Shown here: piece by piece, positions 17,042 through 25,430 of the stretch
Layout of the letters: each line of letters starts with the position of its first letter
Numbering within the stretch: position 1 is the first letter of the stretch
Notes under the pieces: generated by a model
What the model was told of the DNA's origin: nothing
What the model saw: only the letters and a program-made list of their open reading frames with translations
The model's database searches: none
Source of the DNA: Pseudalkalibacillus hwajinpoensis
Lineage (GTDB): Bacteria; Bacillota; Bacilli; Bacillales; Guptibacillaceae
Assembly (NCBI RefSeq): GCF_015234585.1
Contig: NZ_JADFCM010000008.1
Coordinates: 620,001 to 684,000 of the forward strand
Direction of reading: 5' to 3'
Length of the DNA stretch: 64,000 bases
Translations under genes and position numbers: made by a program

Positions 17042-17509
17042 ATGATCACGGGAATTACTTTTGAGGTTCCGAATAAACAGGGTTACCTTCTGAGGGATAT
17101 ATTGATTCCGATCGATGTATCAGCTTTTAATTGGCTGGTCAAGGATGAAGAGGCTTACTATGTAGTTGATGGTGAGTTAGGTGAGCCGCTGTTTAATCAC
17201 AAAACCTTGCATTTGGAAGGTCAGCTTCTTCAAAAGAAAATAGAAGAACAGCTCTCCTATGTGATTTTTGCTAATCTAAAAGCTTTTCCGAAAGGTTCGG
17301 TACCTAAGGAATTAGAGATTTATAAGGATTTTAAGGAAAGCGATTGCGAGTTTGTTTTACTTATAGTTGATGGCACTTTTGTTACCGTATATTGTAAAGA
17401 TAACGTACTAAGTGAAACGTTATTCTATCATGCTAAAAGAAAGGGATACCTGGAAGTAGCCTATCTAACTGATGAAAATGATGAGAGGACAGGACTTTCT
17501 GTATGGTAA
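17042..17509 (+). CDS. DUF2691 family protein
   Basis: A 155-residue cytosolic protein with the DUF2691 pattern: GITFEVPNKQGYLLRDILIPIDVSAFNW at the start and the YVIFANLKAFP segment in the middle. The family is restricted to Bacillales and has no assigned function. The ATG chosen has GAGGAGAG upstream; 20 in-frame codons before it lack an SD. Ends shortly before a terminator hairpin. Confidence 0.82.
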   Translation: MITGITFEVPNKQGYLLRDILIPIDVSAFNWLVKDEEAYYVVDGELGEPLFNHKTLHLEGQLLQKKIEEQLSYVIFANLKAFPKGSVPKELEIYKDFKESDCEFVLLIVDGTFVTVYCKDNVLSETLFYHAKRKGYLEVAYLTDENDERTGLSVW

Positions 17510-17538
17510 GAACGAAAGCGTAATACAAATTAACGATA

Positions 17539-17583
17539 AACAAGCTAGAATTCCTTTAGTAAAAGGCGTTCTGGCTTGTTTTT
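17539..17583 (+). terminator. Rho-independent terminator
   Basis: AACAAGCTAGAA pairs with TTCTGGCTTGTT (one G-T pair) and is followed by T residues, just after the DUF2691 gene. Confidence 0.75.
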
Positions 17584-17757
17584 ATATGGAATTTTATTTA
17601 TGGACGAGTATCTCGACCGGACATCTGCCATGGAGAGTCAAAGGTACATTTTAGGATTTTAGCTTCAAAAACCTATCCCTTTTGACGCGAAATGAATATA
17701 ACTATACAAGGTGGGACATGCAAGAGCTTTTTACTAGATTAAGAAAGGCGGCTAGAT

Positions 17758-19113
17758 ATGTCATTAGGCATAGGAATACCCATATTTGTGTTCGTCGTAA
17801 CAATGATGGTCATATTTTGGAGACCGGGCGGGATAAATGAAGCATGGCCAGCCTCGATCGGAGCCCTCATCATCTTAGTAACTGGAACTGTATCCCTTGG
17901 AGATATAGCTGATATCCTAAGTAAAATAAGTGGCGCATCCATTACGATAATGGCGACGATTGTCATGGCTGTTATATTAGAAAGTTTTGGCTTCTTTCAC
18001 TGGGCAGCTGCAAGACTAGCTGTTCTTTCGAAGGGATCGGGCTATCGTTTATATTGGTACATTCAGTTGCTTTGTTTCTTAATGACTCTACTATTTAATA
18101 ACGATGGAAGCATTTTAATTACAACTCCAATCTTAATATTGCTACTGAAAAACCTTCGTTTAAAGCCACATCAAATGATTCCTTATTTGTTAAGTGGTGC
18201 ACTCATCGCGACAGCTTCCAGTGCTCCGATCGGTGTGAGTAACATTGTTAATCTGATCGCTTTAGAAATTGTCCATATGACGCTTTATATGCATACGGCG
18301 ATGATGTTTGTGCCTGCAACTTTAGGATTGATCTTTATGTCATCATTTATGTTTTTCGTCCTGAAAAAGAAACTTCCTAAAGAACTTCCAGGTGCGGCTT
18401 ATGACATTGAAGAGATGTTCTTTTCGAAGCATTTTCATCCGTTAAAAGGGAAGATTTCCGTAGAAACGAAAAAGAAACGCACGCAGTTTATGATCAAGCT
18501 TCTCCTATTTGTTTTTATAATGCGCTGTCTTCTCTTTGTCGCATCTTACTTCGCGATCCCCATTGCACTCGTTGCTGTTCTTGGATCAGCTGTCTTGCTC
18601 GTGTGGAGATGGTATGCACTCGGCACAAATCCTATTGATATCATTAAGAAAACGCCGTGGCACATTTTAATATTTGCTTTCTCGATGTACGTGATTATCT
18701 ACGGACTTCATAATGCAGGGTTAACCGCATTGCTTGTGGACATGTTAAATCCGATCGTCAACCAAGGATTGTTAGCAGCTAGTTTCATTATGGGAGGGTT
18801 AGTCTCCGTTCTTTCCAACCTCTTTAATAACCACCCGGCTCTAATGGTTGGAACAATTGCGTTAACGGAAATGGGATTAGACCCGATCACATTAAAAACC
18901 ATTTACCTTGCTAATATTATCGGAAGCGACATGGGGTCCTTGCTATTGCCAATCGGAACGCTTGCATCCTTGATTTGGATGCATATTTTGAGACAGTATC
19001 ATATTAAAGTGACGTGGAAAGATTACATGAGCGTATCTTTTATCGTCATTCCTCTAACGACTGTTTTTACACTGTTTCTACTATTCTATTGGGTGCAGCT
19101 GATATTTGGGTAA
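17758..19113 (+). CDS. ArsB/NhaD-type ion transporter (YdfA-like)
   Basis: A 451-residue, about 11-TM protein of the ArsB family in the ion transporter superfamily. Two half repeats can be seen with the conserved LLFNNDGSILITTPI and SNLFNNHPALMVGT segments, the paired re-entrant-loop motifs of this fold. ArsB exports arsenite and antimonite, but no arsR, arsC or acr3 gene is adjacent and no ArsR box was seen, so the true substrate may differ. ATG with AAGGCGG upstream. Twenty-five bases precede the next gene. Confidence 0.82.
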   Translation: MSLGIGIPIFVFVVTMMVIFWRPGGINEAWPASIGALIILVTGTVSLGDIADILSKISGASITIMATIVMAVILESFGFFHWAAARLAVLSKGSGYRLYWYIQLLCFLMTLLFNNDGSILITTPILILLLKNLRLKPHQMIPYLLSGALIATASSAPIGVSNIVNLIALEIVHMTLYMHTAMMFVPATLGLIFMSSFMFFVLKKKLPKELPGAAYDIEEMFFSKHFHPLKGKISVETKKKRTQFMIKLLLFVFIMRCLLFVASYFAIPIALVAVLGSAVLLVWRWYALGTNPIDIIKKTPWHILIFAFSMYVIIYGLHNAGLTALLVDMLNPIVNQGLLAASFIMGGLVSVLSNLFNNHPALMVGTIALTEMGLDPITLKTIYLANIIGSDMGSLLLPIGTLASLIWMHILRQYHIKVTWKDYMSVSFIVIPLTTVFTLFLLFYWVQLIFG

Positions 19114-19138
19114 GAATCTTGGAGAGGAGCCTGTTTGA

Positions 19139-19801
19139 ATGGATCGACTAGTTAATTTATTAGGAAAACATGTGGAAGTGAAAATTTCTGGAGGAACAGT
19201 GTTTATCGGAATTCTTACGGATATTGGACCAGACATTCTCGTCCTTTTCAACGGGGAAAATTATCTCTACTTACCGCTGCTGCATGTTCATAAACTGTAT
19301 CGCTATACGAAATCAGATACTGTCGAAAGCCCAAGTGCACCTTCACTTTCGGATAACATCGATTCGATTTCGTATCGGAAAATACTCATGAACGCGAAAG
19401 GAATCTTTACTGAAATTTATGCGACTGGAAACTTATCTTTCCATGGATATATTACGAACGTTCTGAGTAATTACATCTCATTTTATTCCCCAGTTTATAA
19501 AACAATGTATCTACCCTTAAGTCATATAAAGTGGATAACCCCATACAGCCAAAACAATACACCCTATACGCTTTCAAACGAAAAACTGCCAGTTAATCCG
19601 TCTAATATCCCATTGCTTCGATCATTTGAAGAACAGTTAAAGAAAGATGAAGGAAAGCTTGTCGTGTTTGATGCAGGAAGCGATCCAACTAAAATTGGCT
19701 TATTAACGAAAGTAGAAAATAATTTCGTTGAACTAGCGAATGCTAGTGGAGAGGCTGTTTATTTAAGATTAAACCATATTAAATCTGTGCAATTGCCTTA
19801 A
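19139..19801 (+). CDS. DUF2642-like repeat protein, possible spore coat protein
   Basis: A 220-residue protein containing three related segments of about 60 residues (about 4-58, 82-140 and 166-218). Each has a V-x-I-x-x-G-x-x-x-x-G-x-L/I-T-x-I/V...YLPL/LRLxHI pattern typical of DUF2642/Sm-like beta barrels found in small Bacillus spore-coat-associated proteins. The examples are GKHVEVKISGGTVFIGILTDI and SGEAVYLRLNHIKSV. No signal peptide. The spore location is inferred from the family, not shown. Ends at a strong terminator. Confidence 0.6.
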   Translation: MDRLVNLLGKHVEVKISGGTVFIGILTDIGPDILVLFNGENYLYLPLLHVHKLYRYTKSDTVESPSAPSLSDNIDSISYRKILMNAKGIFTEIYATGNLSFHGYITNVLSNYISFYSPVYKTMYLPLSHIKWITPYSQNNTPYTLSNEKLPVNPSNIPLLRSFEEQLKKDEGKLVVFDAGSDPTKIGLLTKVENNFVELANASGEAVYLRLNHIKSVQLP

Positions 19802-19804
19802 TGG

Positions 19805-19831
19805 GGTCAGGTTCGTACCTGACCTTTTTTT
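19805..19831 (+). terminator. Rho-independent terminator
   Basis: GGTCAGG-TTCGTA-CCTGACC stem followed by seven T residues. Confidence 0.92.
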
Positions 19832-19960
19832 GTGCGTTTAGCAGACAAACTTCCTATGATGGATGGTCTAGTAAGAGGTGAATAAATGGGAATTCACTTC
19901 TTACACCTACGAAATAACTAGATAATTTTTCCATAAATGAGTCGTTTGTTTCAAGGTAAC

Positions 19961-20005
19961 CCCTCCTTAAATCCAGAAATTCTTAAGTGAAATAACTAAG
20001 GAGGG
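19961..20005 (+). promoter_or_regulatory. Hairpin sequestering the SD of the M1 peptidase gene
   Basis: CCCTCCTTA (19961-19969) is perfectly complementary to TAAGGAGGG (19997-20005), which is the ribosome binding site of the GTG at 20012. Two further A-T pairs extend the stem after one mismatch. A second imperfect 12-base-pair hairpin lies upstream at 19871-19904. Folding would hide the SD. Confidence 0.55.
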
Positions 20006-20011
20006 ATTTGT

Positions 20012-21520
20012 GTGAAGGGAAAGCGAGTGATGAAGCAGCTTCTGCAGGGGGTTGCTGCAGGTAGCTTATTAATGGGGCTTGCGCTACCAGCAAGTGCAGC
20101 TGAACCTGATACGAAAGAATTGATGCTTGAGGGGGAGGGGGCTTATGTTCCTACTGATTCGCCTAGCATTCAATTACCGAAGCAGCCGTTTCAGCTTCAA
20201 AAACCATCTAAGCAAGAAGGGGTACTTGGCCCAACAAAGCCTTCGTATGTGATGGATGTAGATTATAATGCCACGACGCACAAAGTAAAAGGGACACTTG
20301 AAGTAACGTTCAAAAACAACATCAAAAACAATTTAAGTGAGTTATACTTCAATCTTTGGGGAAATGCGGAAACGTTTGAAGAGAATGGCGGAAGTATGGA
20401 TGTTTCCAAAATCAAAGTAAACGGTAATAAAGCAACGTTTGAGGTAAACGAAACGGCACTACATATTCAAAACCTTTCGCTACCGAAAAATAAGAAATCG
20501 ACCGTTACGATGAACTTTCAAGTGAGTTTACCAGAACAGCAGGATCGCTTTGGCTGGTATGGTGATACCGTTTCAATGGGCAACTGGTTTCCGATTTTAA
20601 GCGTTTACGATGATGAAGGCTGGAATGTCGATCCGTATTATCCGTATGGTGAAGCGTTTTATTCTCTCTCTGGAAAGTATGATGTCACCGTGACGACTGA
20701 TAAAGAACAAGTCATCGCGGCGACAGGAGAAGAAGTTGGAAAGCCTGTTATTAAAGGAAATCAGGCGACGCATCGCTATAAGGCAAAGGATGTTCGCGAC
20801 TTTGCGATGGAAATGAACCCAAATTACCGCGTCATCTCTTCGAAAGTGAATGGCATCAAAGTGAATGTCTACTATTCTAGTGAACACGCGAAGTATGCTG
20901 CGTCCCTACTCGAGTCTGGTGTAGATAGTCTTGCCCTGTTCAGTGAGAAGTTTGGTAAATACCCGTGGCCGGAACTAGATATCGTGACGATGGAAGGCTG
21001 GTTTGGCGGGATGGAATATCCTCAGCTTGTGATGATTAGTCTTGCAGGAGAGCGCCCACTTGATTGGGCGAAGTCAGTAAATGCTCATGAAATTGGACAT
21101 CAGTGGTTCTACGGAATTATCGGAAACAACGAATATGATGAGCCGTGGCTAGACGAATCATTCGCAAGCTTTGCGGCGGCACTTTATGATGGCGATTTAG
21201 ATGAGTTAGACGTCGCTCCTCATCCGGATCAAGATTATCACCTATCCAGTCAGATCGCAGACTTCACTGCGCGTGCAGATGAAGGAGGAATTAGCGCTTA
21301 TTATTATATGATCTATAACTATGGATCAAGTACGATCAACGACCTGCGTCAGGAGCTAGGAGATGAGGCTTTCTATGACACGATGCAGCGTTATTTCAAG
21401 CAACAGAAATTCGGTATTTCGACTACAAGAGACTTTATTTCTTCAATGGAAAAATCAACGGATCGTGATTTGATGCCGTTCTTCCGAGATCATCGGGTGT
21501 ATTTATCCGATCAGGAATAA
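20012..21520 (+). CDS. Secreted M1-family metallopeptidase
   Basis: A 502-residue gluzincin aminopeptidase-like protein. A Sec signal peptide (KQLLQGVAAGSLLMGLALPASA) ends near residue 29. The zinc site is H359-E360-I-G-H363 with Glu382 in WLDESFASFAAAL, and GGMEYPQ before it matches the substrate-binding GxMEN position of M1 enzymes. It lacks the long C-terminal helical domain of large aminopeptidases, as in other Bacillus secreted M1-like proteins. GTG start with AAGGAGGG six bases upstream, inside a potential hairpin. Monocistronic, closed by a terminator. Confidence 0.9.
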   Translation: MKGKRVMKQLLQGVAAGSLLMGLALPASAAEPDTKELMLEGEGAYVPTDSPSIQLPKQPFQLQKPSKQEGVLGPTKPSYVMDVDYNATTHKVKGTLEVTFKNNIKNNLSELYFNLWGNAETFEENGGSMDVSKIKVNGNKATFEVNETALHIQNLSLPKNKKSTVTMNFQVSLPEQQDRFGWYGDTVSMGNWFPILSVYDDEGWNVDPYYPYGEAFYSLSGKYDVTVTTDKEQVIAATGEEVGKPVIKGNQATHRYKAKDVRDFAMEMNPNYRVISSKVNGIKVNVYYSSEHAKYAASLLESGVDSLALFSEKFGKYPWPELDIVTMEGWFGGMEYPQLVMISLAGERPLDWAKSVNAHEIGHQWFYGIIGNNEYDEPWLDESFASFAAALYDGDLDELDVAPHPDQDYHLSSQIADFTARADEGGISAYYYMIYNYGSSTINDLRQELGDEAFYDTMQRYFKQQKFGISTTRDFISSMEKSTDRDLMPFFRDHRVYLSDQE

Positions 21521-21531
21521 AGTAGATAAGG

Positions 21532-21561
21532 AAAACCCTCCCATCAACATGGGAGGGTTTT
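21532..21561 (+). terminator. Rho-independent terminator
   Basis: AAAACCCTCCCAT-CAAC-ATGGGAGGGTTTT perfect stem after the M1 peptidase gene. Confidence 0.92.
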
Positions 21562-21661
21562 CGCTATTAGGTAACTCAAGCTTTGTACTAGAATGAATCT
21601 GTACGCTTAAAAACTATTGTTGCTGATTGTGAGCTTAGTTTCATCAATAAAGGAGGAGCAA

Positions 21662-22603
21662 ATGAACATTATTTCAGGGCAAGAAATCGAACAAAACCTA
21701 TCCATGCAAGAAGTAATCGAATCGATTGAAACGCATTACTTAACAGAAGAAGATCAAAATGAGAAGACACCAGAGCGAATGCATGTAGAAGATGGCGACA
21801 ATACGTTTCTTCTTATGCCCTCATTCTATGGGGGCTATCAGGCTACAAAACTAGCGGGAGTTGCGCCTGATAATTGGAAGCTTGGCAAAGAAACCATTCA
21901 CGGAATGATGATCTTAAATGATCGCAAGACCCTTGCGCCATTGATGTATTGTGATTTTATGAAAATCACAGCTCTTCGCACAGGAGCATTAGGTGGGCTT
22001 GGAATGAAATACTTATCAAGACCAGACGCGACATCACTGGGCATCATTGGCCTCGGTAAGCAAGGATGGAGTCATCTTCAAGCGGCCATGGCGGTTCGAC
22101 CGATTGAGAAGGTGTACGTGGCAAATCGAAGCAAAGAAAAAGTAGCGTCGTTTATAGAAAAAGCTCAAGAATCGTATCCTCAGTTAATTGTAGAAGAGGC
22201 TTCGATTGAAACGTTAGTCAAACAGTCAGACGTTGTCATCACAACGACAACATCAACGAAGCCTGTGCTACCTGATCTTGAAGCTTCAGAGTGGAATGGT
22301 AAATTGGTAGTGGCTGTCGGCTCTTTTAAACCAGCTATGCAGGAAATACCTGATTCGTTCCTCCGATTTGCAGACGGTGTGTATGTGGATACGAGAAGAG
22401 GCTTTCATGAATCCGGTGATTTAATTCGTGCGCGGGAACTCGGCAGACAGGAGTCTGATTCTCTTGCTTTAGAAGAGATCATTCAACAGAATCATCGACC
22501 AGACAATCTGAATGAAAAAGGATTACTCTTTAAAACAGTGGGCATCGCGATTTTTGATTTGATCGTGACGAAGGCGCTTTATGAAAAGATGAATGCAAAG
22601 TGA
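21662..22603 (+). CDS. Ornithine cyclodeaminase / mu-crystallin family protein
   Basis: A 313-residue NAD(P)-dependent enzyme of the ornithine cyclodeaminase family, which also includes alanine dehydrogenase and delta1-pyrroline-2-carboxylate reductase. The substrate segment AGVAPDN, the RTGALGGLGMKYLSRPD stretch and the Rossmann motif GIIGLGKQGWSH are clear, followed by VVITTTTSTKPVL. The exact reaction cannot be decided. The ATG with AAGGAGGAG upstream is chosen over one 15 codons earlier. Single gene between two terminators. Confidence 0.87.
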   Translation: MNIISGQEIEQNLSMQEVIESIETHYLTEEDQNEKTPERMHVEDGDNTFLLMPSFYGGYQATKLAGVAPDNWKLGKETIHGMMILNDRKTLAPLMYCDFMKITALRTGALGGLGMKYLSRPDATSLGIIGLGKQGWSHLQAAMAVRPIEKVYVANRSKEKVASFIEKAQESYPQLIVEEASIETLVKQSDVVITTTTSTKPVLPDLEASEWNGKLVVAVGSFKPAMQEIPDSFLRFADGVYVDTRRGFHESGDLIRARELGRQESDSLALEEIIQQNHRPDNLNEKGLLFKTVGIAIFDLIVTKALYEKMNAK

Positions 22604-22610
22604 AGATGAG

Positions 22611-22643
22611 AGCGACAGTGCCTGGAAGGGTACTGTCGCTTTT
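22611..22643. terminator. Terminator between convergent genes
   Basis: AGCGACAGT / ACTGTCGCT stem followed by TTTT, between the cyclodeaminase-family gene and the minus-strand DUF192 gene. Confidence 0.8.
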
Positions 22644-22652
22644 GTAATAGAT

Positions 22653-22994
22653 TTAAAGTTTTAGAAATTCCCCAATCTTAATTGTATGTTCTTCAATCGA
22701 TCCTTCCGGTAATTCAAGACTGGACTTTGCCCCTTTAACCGGTGCTATAAAACCCCAGGGTTTAAGACTTTGAACAACCTTTACAACCTCGTTCTCTTCG
22801 TTTAGAAAGACAACATCGATCGAAAAGAACATAAAGCACATGTGAATGGAATTGCAAGGCGTGATCAGAAGCGCTTCGTGTTGAAGAGGCGTTTTTCGAA
22901 ACATTAGTCCTTTTAGTCTTTTTATAAAAGTATCAGCCTTCAGCACTCTCAGTGGAAGTGTTCGATATAGTGTATCATTATTTCTCTCCAACAT
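22653..22994 (-). CDS. DUF192 domain protein
   Basis: A 113-residue DUF192 protein: KADTFIKRLKGLMFRK at the start, the conserved NSIHMCFMFFSIDVVFLN core and a VLELPEG-like SSLELPEGSIEEH end. No signal peptide is seen, unlike many Gram-negative members. AGGAG precedes the ATG by seven bases. DUF192 genes are often found beside Tad pilus loci, and this one is divergent from the flp promoter, which suggests but does not prove a role in pilus biology. Confidence 0.85.
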   Translation of the reverse strand: MLERNNDTLYRTLPLRVLKADTFIKRLKGLMFRKTPLQHEALLITPCNSIHMCFMFFSIDVVFLNEENEVVKVVQSLKPWGFIAPVKGAKSSLELPEGSIEEHTIKIGEFLKL

Positions 22995-23111
22995 GACTAT
23001 TCTCCTAAATTATGACGTTATCTATACTATAATAGATGTCTATTTAATACTCAATAACGAATATATTACTATAAAAATTGTAAAAACAAGAAAAAAAGTT
23101 CAAAAAAGGAC

Positions 23112-23140
23112 TTTACAAATTCTCTATAACGAATTATTAT
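23112..23140 (+). promoter_or_regulatory. SigA-type promoter for the flp/tad operon
   Basis: TTTACA at 23112-23117 and TATTAT at 23135-23140 with a 17-base spacer. The start site would give a leader of about 265 bases before the pilin ATG, containing a TTGTTC / GAACAA hairpin near its 5' end and two short reading frames. Confidence 0.55.
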
Positions 23141-23249
23141 GTATTTAAGGTTGTTCGATAAAAAGAACAAGTTAATAATTAATAGACACTATAGTGAACA
23201 GAATCTTACCTTAGATAATGTTCGCCGTTTTGAAAGGGGGAACCAGAGG

Positions 23250-23291
23250 ATGAAAAGTTTCAGCTGCTTTCTTAGAGCAAGAGGAGGTTAA
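23250..23291 (+). CDS. Possible 13-residue leader peptide
   Basis: An ATG preceded by GAAAGGGGG opens a frame encoding MKSFSCFLRARGG in the long leader before the pilin gene. The SD spacing is suitable. The peptide ends at an AGGAGG that could start a second short frame. No homology is recognised; it may be a chance frame. Confidence 0.3.
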   Translation: MKSFSCFLRARGG

Positions 23292-23366
23292 CTGAAGTCA
23301 CTTCGCGATCATCTACGTAACTGGTTTCTACTAGTAAACAGTCGATTTGTATTCTGGTATTTATGA
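23292..23366 (+). other. Possible 24-codon leader frame with CTG start
   Basis: An AGGAGG at 23282-23287 is followed four bases later by CTG, which would open a 24-codon frame rich in basic and aromatic residues (LRDHLRNWFLLVNSRFVFWY). There is no ATG, GTG or TTG at the right spacing, so translation is uncertain. An SD this strong with no normal start codon is unusual. Confidence 0.22.
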
Positions 23367-23414
23367 TTTCTTAAATATAACGATTAAAACAAAAACTCTA
23401 AGGGGGAAATAAGA

Positions 23415-23576
23415 ATGTTGAAGAAAATGGGACAGTTCGTAAGAGAAGAAGAAGGACAAGGTATGGCGGAGTATGGATTGATTTTAGCGGGGGTAGCGGT
23501 TGTGGCTATTGTAGGGATTAAAGCGTTAGGTATTAAGATTGATGAAGTGATAGACACTGTAACTGGAAAGTTATAA
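23415..23576 (+). CDS. flp: Flp family type IVb pilin
   Basis: A 53-residue prepilin, the major subunit of the Flp/Tad pilus. The class III leader ends at Gly14; mature Gln15 is followed by Glu at position +5 and Tyr at +6 (G/QGMAEYGLI), the signature of Flp pilins. A single hydrophobic helix (residues 20-40) follows. GGGGGAAATAAGA lies upstream of the ATG. It is the first gene of the tad operon; a GC-rich hairpin directly after it probably lets more pilin than assembly protein be made. Confidence 0.93.
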   Translation: MLKKMGQFVREEEGQGMAEYGLILAGVAVVAIVGIKALGIKIDEVIDTVTGKL

Positions 23577-23585
23577 GTAAAATCC

Positions 23586-23611
23586 TGGCCCCACTTACTC
23601 AAGTGGGGCCA
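23586..23611 (+). terminator. Hairpin after the pilin gene (partial terminator)
   Basis: TGGCCCCACTT-ACTC-AAGTGGGGCCA is a perfect 11-base-pair stem followed by AATTT rather than a full T run, so leaky termination or RNA stabilisation is likelier than a complete stop. Confidence 0.7.
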
Positions 23612-23636
23612 AATTTAAAAGCAAAGAGGGACTGCG

Positions 23637-24137
23637 ATGCTATACAGTATCTTGGGCATTGTTTTACTCATTTCATTTATAACAGATGTGCGCAAACGAC
23701 GCATTTTAAATATCGTTACATTCCCTGCAATGGGAATTGGTTTGTTTTACTACACGTTAACTCTTGGTTGGAAAGGTTTTCTGTTTAGTGGTGCTGGACT
23801 TGTTGTTGGATTTGCACTTCTTCTGATTCCATATTTGTTAGGGGGAATGGGAGCGGGAGATGTGAAGTTACTTGCGGCGATTGGCGCCTTAACTGGCACT
23901 TCGTTTGTTCTTCACTCTTTTTTTTATACGACTTTAATTGGCGGAGTGATTGGTCTTATTTTAATTATGAAAAGAATAGAGTTTTGGAAGTTCTTTAAAT
24001 CTCCAACCTATACGCTATATTCTTTGATGAATCTGAAAGGTTTTAAATTCAATAAAGAAAGCAATCTAACCTATCCTTACGGCGTAGCCATTACGTTCGG
24101 AACCTTATGTGCGGCTTTTGTAGGAGGGATAACATGA
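23637..24137 (+). CDS. tadV: Prepilin peptidase TadV/CpaA (A24 family)
   Basis: A 166-residue polytopic aspartyl peptidase that cleaves Flp-type prepilins. The two catalytic aspartates are seen in FITDVRKRRILN (after TM1) and GGMGAGDVKLLAAIGA (the GxGD motif). It lacks the methyltransferase domain of PilD, as usual for TadV/CpaA. Second gene of the operon; its stop overlaps the tadE start in ATGA. Confidence 0.92.
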   Translation: MLYSILGIVLLISFITDVRKRRILNIVTFPAMGIGLFYYTLTLGWKGFLFSGAGLVVGFALLLIPYLLGGMGAGDVKLLAAIGALTGTSFVLHSFFYTTLIGGVIGLILIMKRIEFWKFFKSPTYTLYSLMNLKGFKFNKESNLTYPYGVAITFGTLCAAFVGGIT

Positions 24138-24508
24138 GGTCAGAAAAAGGTCAATCAATGGTAGAGTTTGCGCTTGTCCTTCCAGTTCTTGTAATGCTTT
24201 TGTTTGGCATTATCGATTTTGGTCGTATTTTTCATACGTATCTTGCGATTGACCATGCAAGTAGAGAAGCGGCAAGGACGGCAAGCATCGGAGAGAACGA
24301 TGCAACGATCGTCTCTACGGCAGTTTCGAGCGCCTCCAGTATTCACCTCACTTCTGGTCAGGTAGCGGTTTCACCAGGTGGTGCGAAATCTTCAGGAAGT
24401 GATGTGACAGTTACGATCACGTATCCGGTTCGTTTTCTTACACCAGTTGTTTCAAGCGTAACCGGACCGATTACCTTATCCAGCTCAACTGTTATGAGGG
24501 TTGAGTGA
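24134..24508 (+). CDS. tadE: TadE-like pseudopilin
   Basis: A 124-residue protein with a prepilin-like N-terminus: RSEKG/QSMVEFALVLPVLVMLLFGIIDFGRIF, with Glu at +5 after the predicted cleavage, then a small beta-rich extracellular domain. TadE and TadF-type pseudopilins are processed by TadV and are needed for Flp pilus assembly. The ATG in the overlap with tadV is chosen because of GGAGGG five bases upstream. Confidence 0.9.
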   Translation: MRSEKGQSMVEFALVLPVLVMLLFGIIDFGRIFHTYLAIDHASREAARTASIGENDATIVSTAVSSASSIHLTSGQVAVSPGGAKSSGSDVTVTITYPVRFLTPVVSSVTGPITLSSSTVMRVE

Positions 24509-25404
24509 TGAAAAGGACTCGCTTCTTTTTCGCGAATGAAAGAGGGAATGTGGCCGTTATGCTAGCGCTAAGTTTAACCGTTTTACTTGGCGTAACCGCT
24601 ATGGTCATCGATGTTGGGCGACTATATCACGAGAAAAGAATTCTTCAAAACGCGATGGATGCAGCGGCACTTTCCGGGGCTCAAGGATTGTTAACGAGTG
24701 AGGTAAGTGCTGCTTCTATTGCAAAGGAACTTGCTAGTAAAAATACATTTCCAGTCGACGATGGTGATCTAACGATTACAAGTCAGTCGATCAAAGTATC
24801 AAAACAGTCGATTGTTCCGATGACGTTTGCACGTGTATTTGGGATCCAAGAAGCTTCAGTCAAAGCTTCAGCCAAAGCTGAGGTCGGTTTGTTGAAGTCT
24901 GCTAAGCGCGTTACGCCTATTGCGATCGAACATACCGCTATTCCGAATGAGACAGAGTTAAAATGCGAAAATACTGGAAAGCATCACGGGAACTGTGGGT
25001 ACCTTGATATCAACAGTAATGGGGCAAGCGGTTTAGCTGAGAATATCATCAACGGTGTAGAGCTTGAAGTTGGGACGAATGTCCAAACAGAACCCGGGCA
25101 AAAATGGGGGCCAGTCAAGAACGCGATTGAAACACTCATTAGTAAGGATGCTGGAAAAACAAAATGTCAGGCAGCGGCCACAGCAGATTATTCCTGTGCG
25201 CGTATCGTTATCATTCCGCTTATTGATTCATGGGATGGCGTGAATGGAAAGTCGACGGTTAAGGTTGTCGGATTAGCAGCTTACTGGATTGACCGATTAG
25301 ATGAACCGAAGCGAATTGTTGGCAAATTTAAAAAGGTTGTTACTACTGGAGAAATAGGCGGCTCTGGGCCGGGTAATTTATATGGCGTGAAGCTGGTTGA
25401 ATAG
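24508..25404 (+). CDS. TadG-like pilus assembly protein
   Basis: A 298-residue protein with one N-terminal membrane segment (NVAVMLALSLTVLLGVTAMVIDVGRLYHEK) of the Tad-type DUF2134/TadG group. A long extracellular part follows, including four cysteines (KCENTGKHHGNC and KCQAAATADYSC) that could form disulfides. It lacks the von Willebrand domain of full-length TadG. The ATG overlaps the tadE stop by one base (TGATG). Role in anchoring or initiating the pilus is inferred from the family. Confidence 0.85.
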   Translation: MKRTRFFFANERGNVAVMLALSLTVLLGVTAMVIDVGRLYHEKRILQNAMDAAALSGAQGLLTSEVSAASIAKELASKNTFPVDDGDLTITSQSIKVSKQSIVPMTFARVFGIQEASVKASAKAEVGLLKSAKRVTPIAIEHTAIPNETELKCENTGKHHGNCGYLDINSNGASGLAENIINGVELEVGTNVQTEPGQKWGPVKNAIETLISKDAGKTKCQAAATADYSCARIVIIPLIDSWDGVNGKSTVKVVGLAAYWIDRLDEPKRIVGKFKKVVTTGEIGGSGPGNLYGVKLVE

Positions 25405-25430
25405 GTTGAAGAGAAGTGAGGGAGAAGGGT

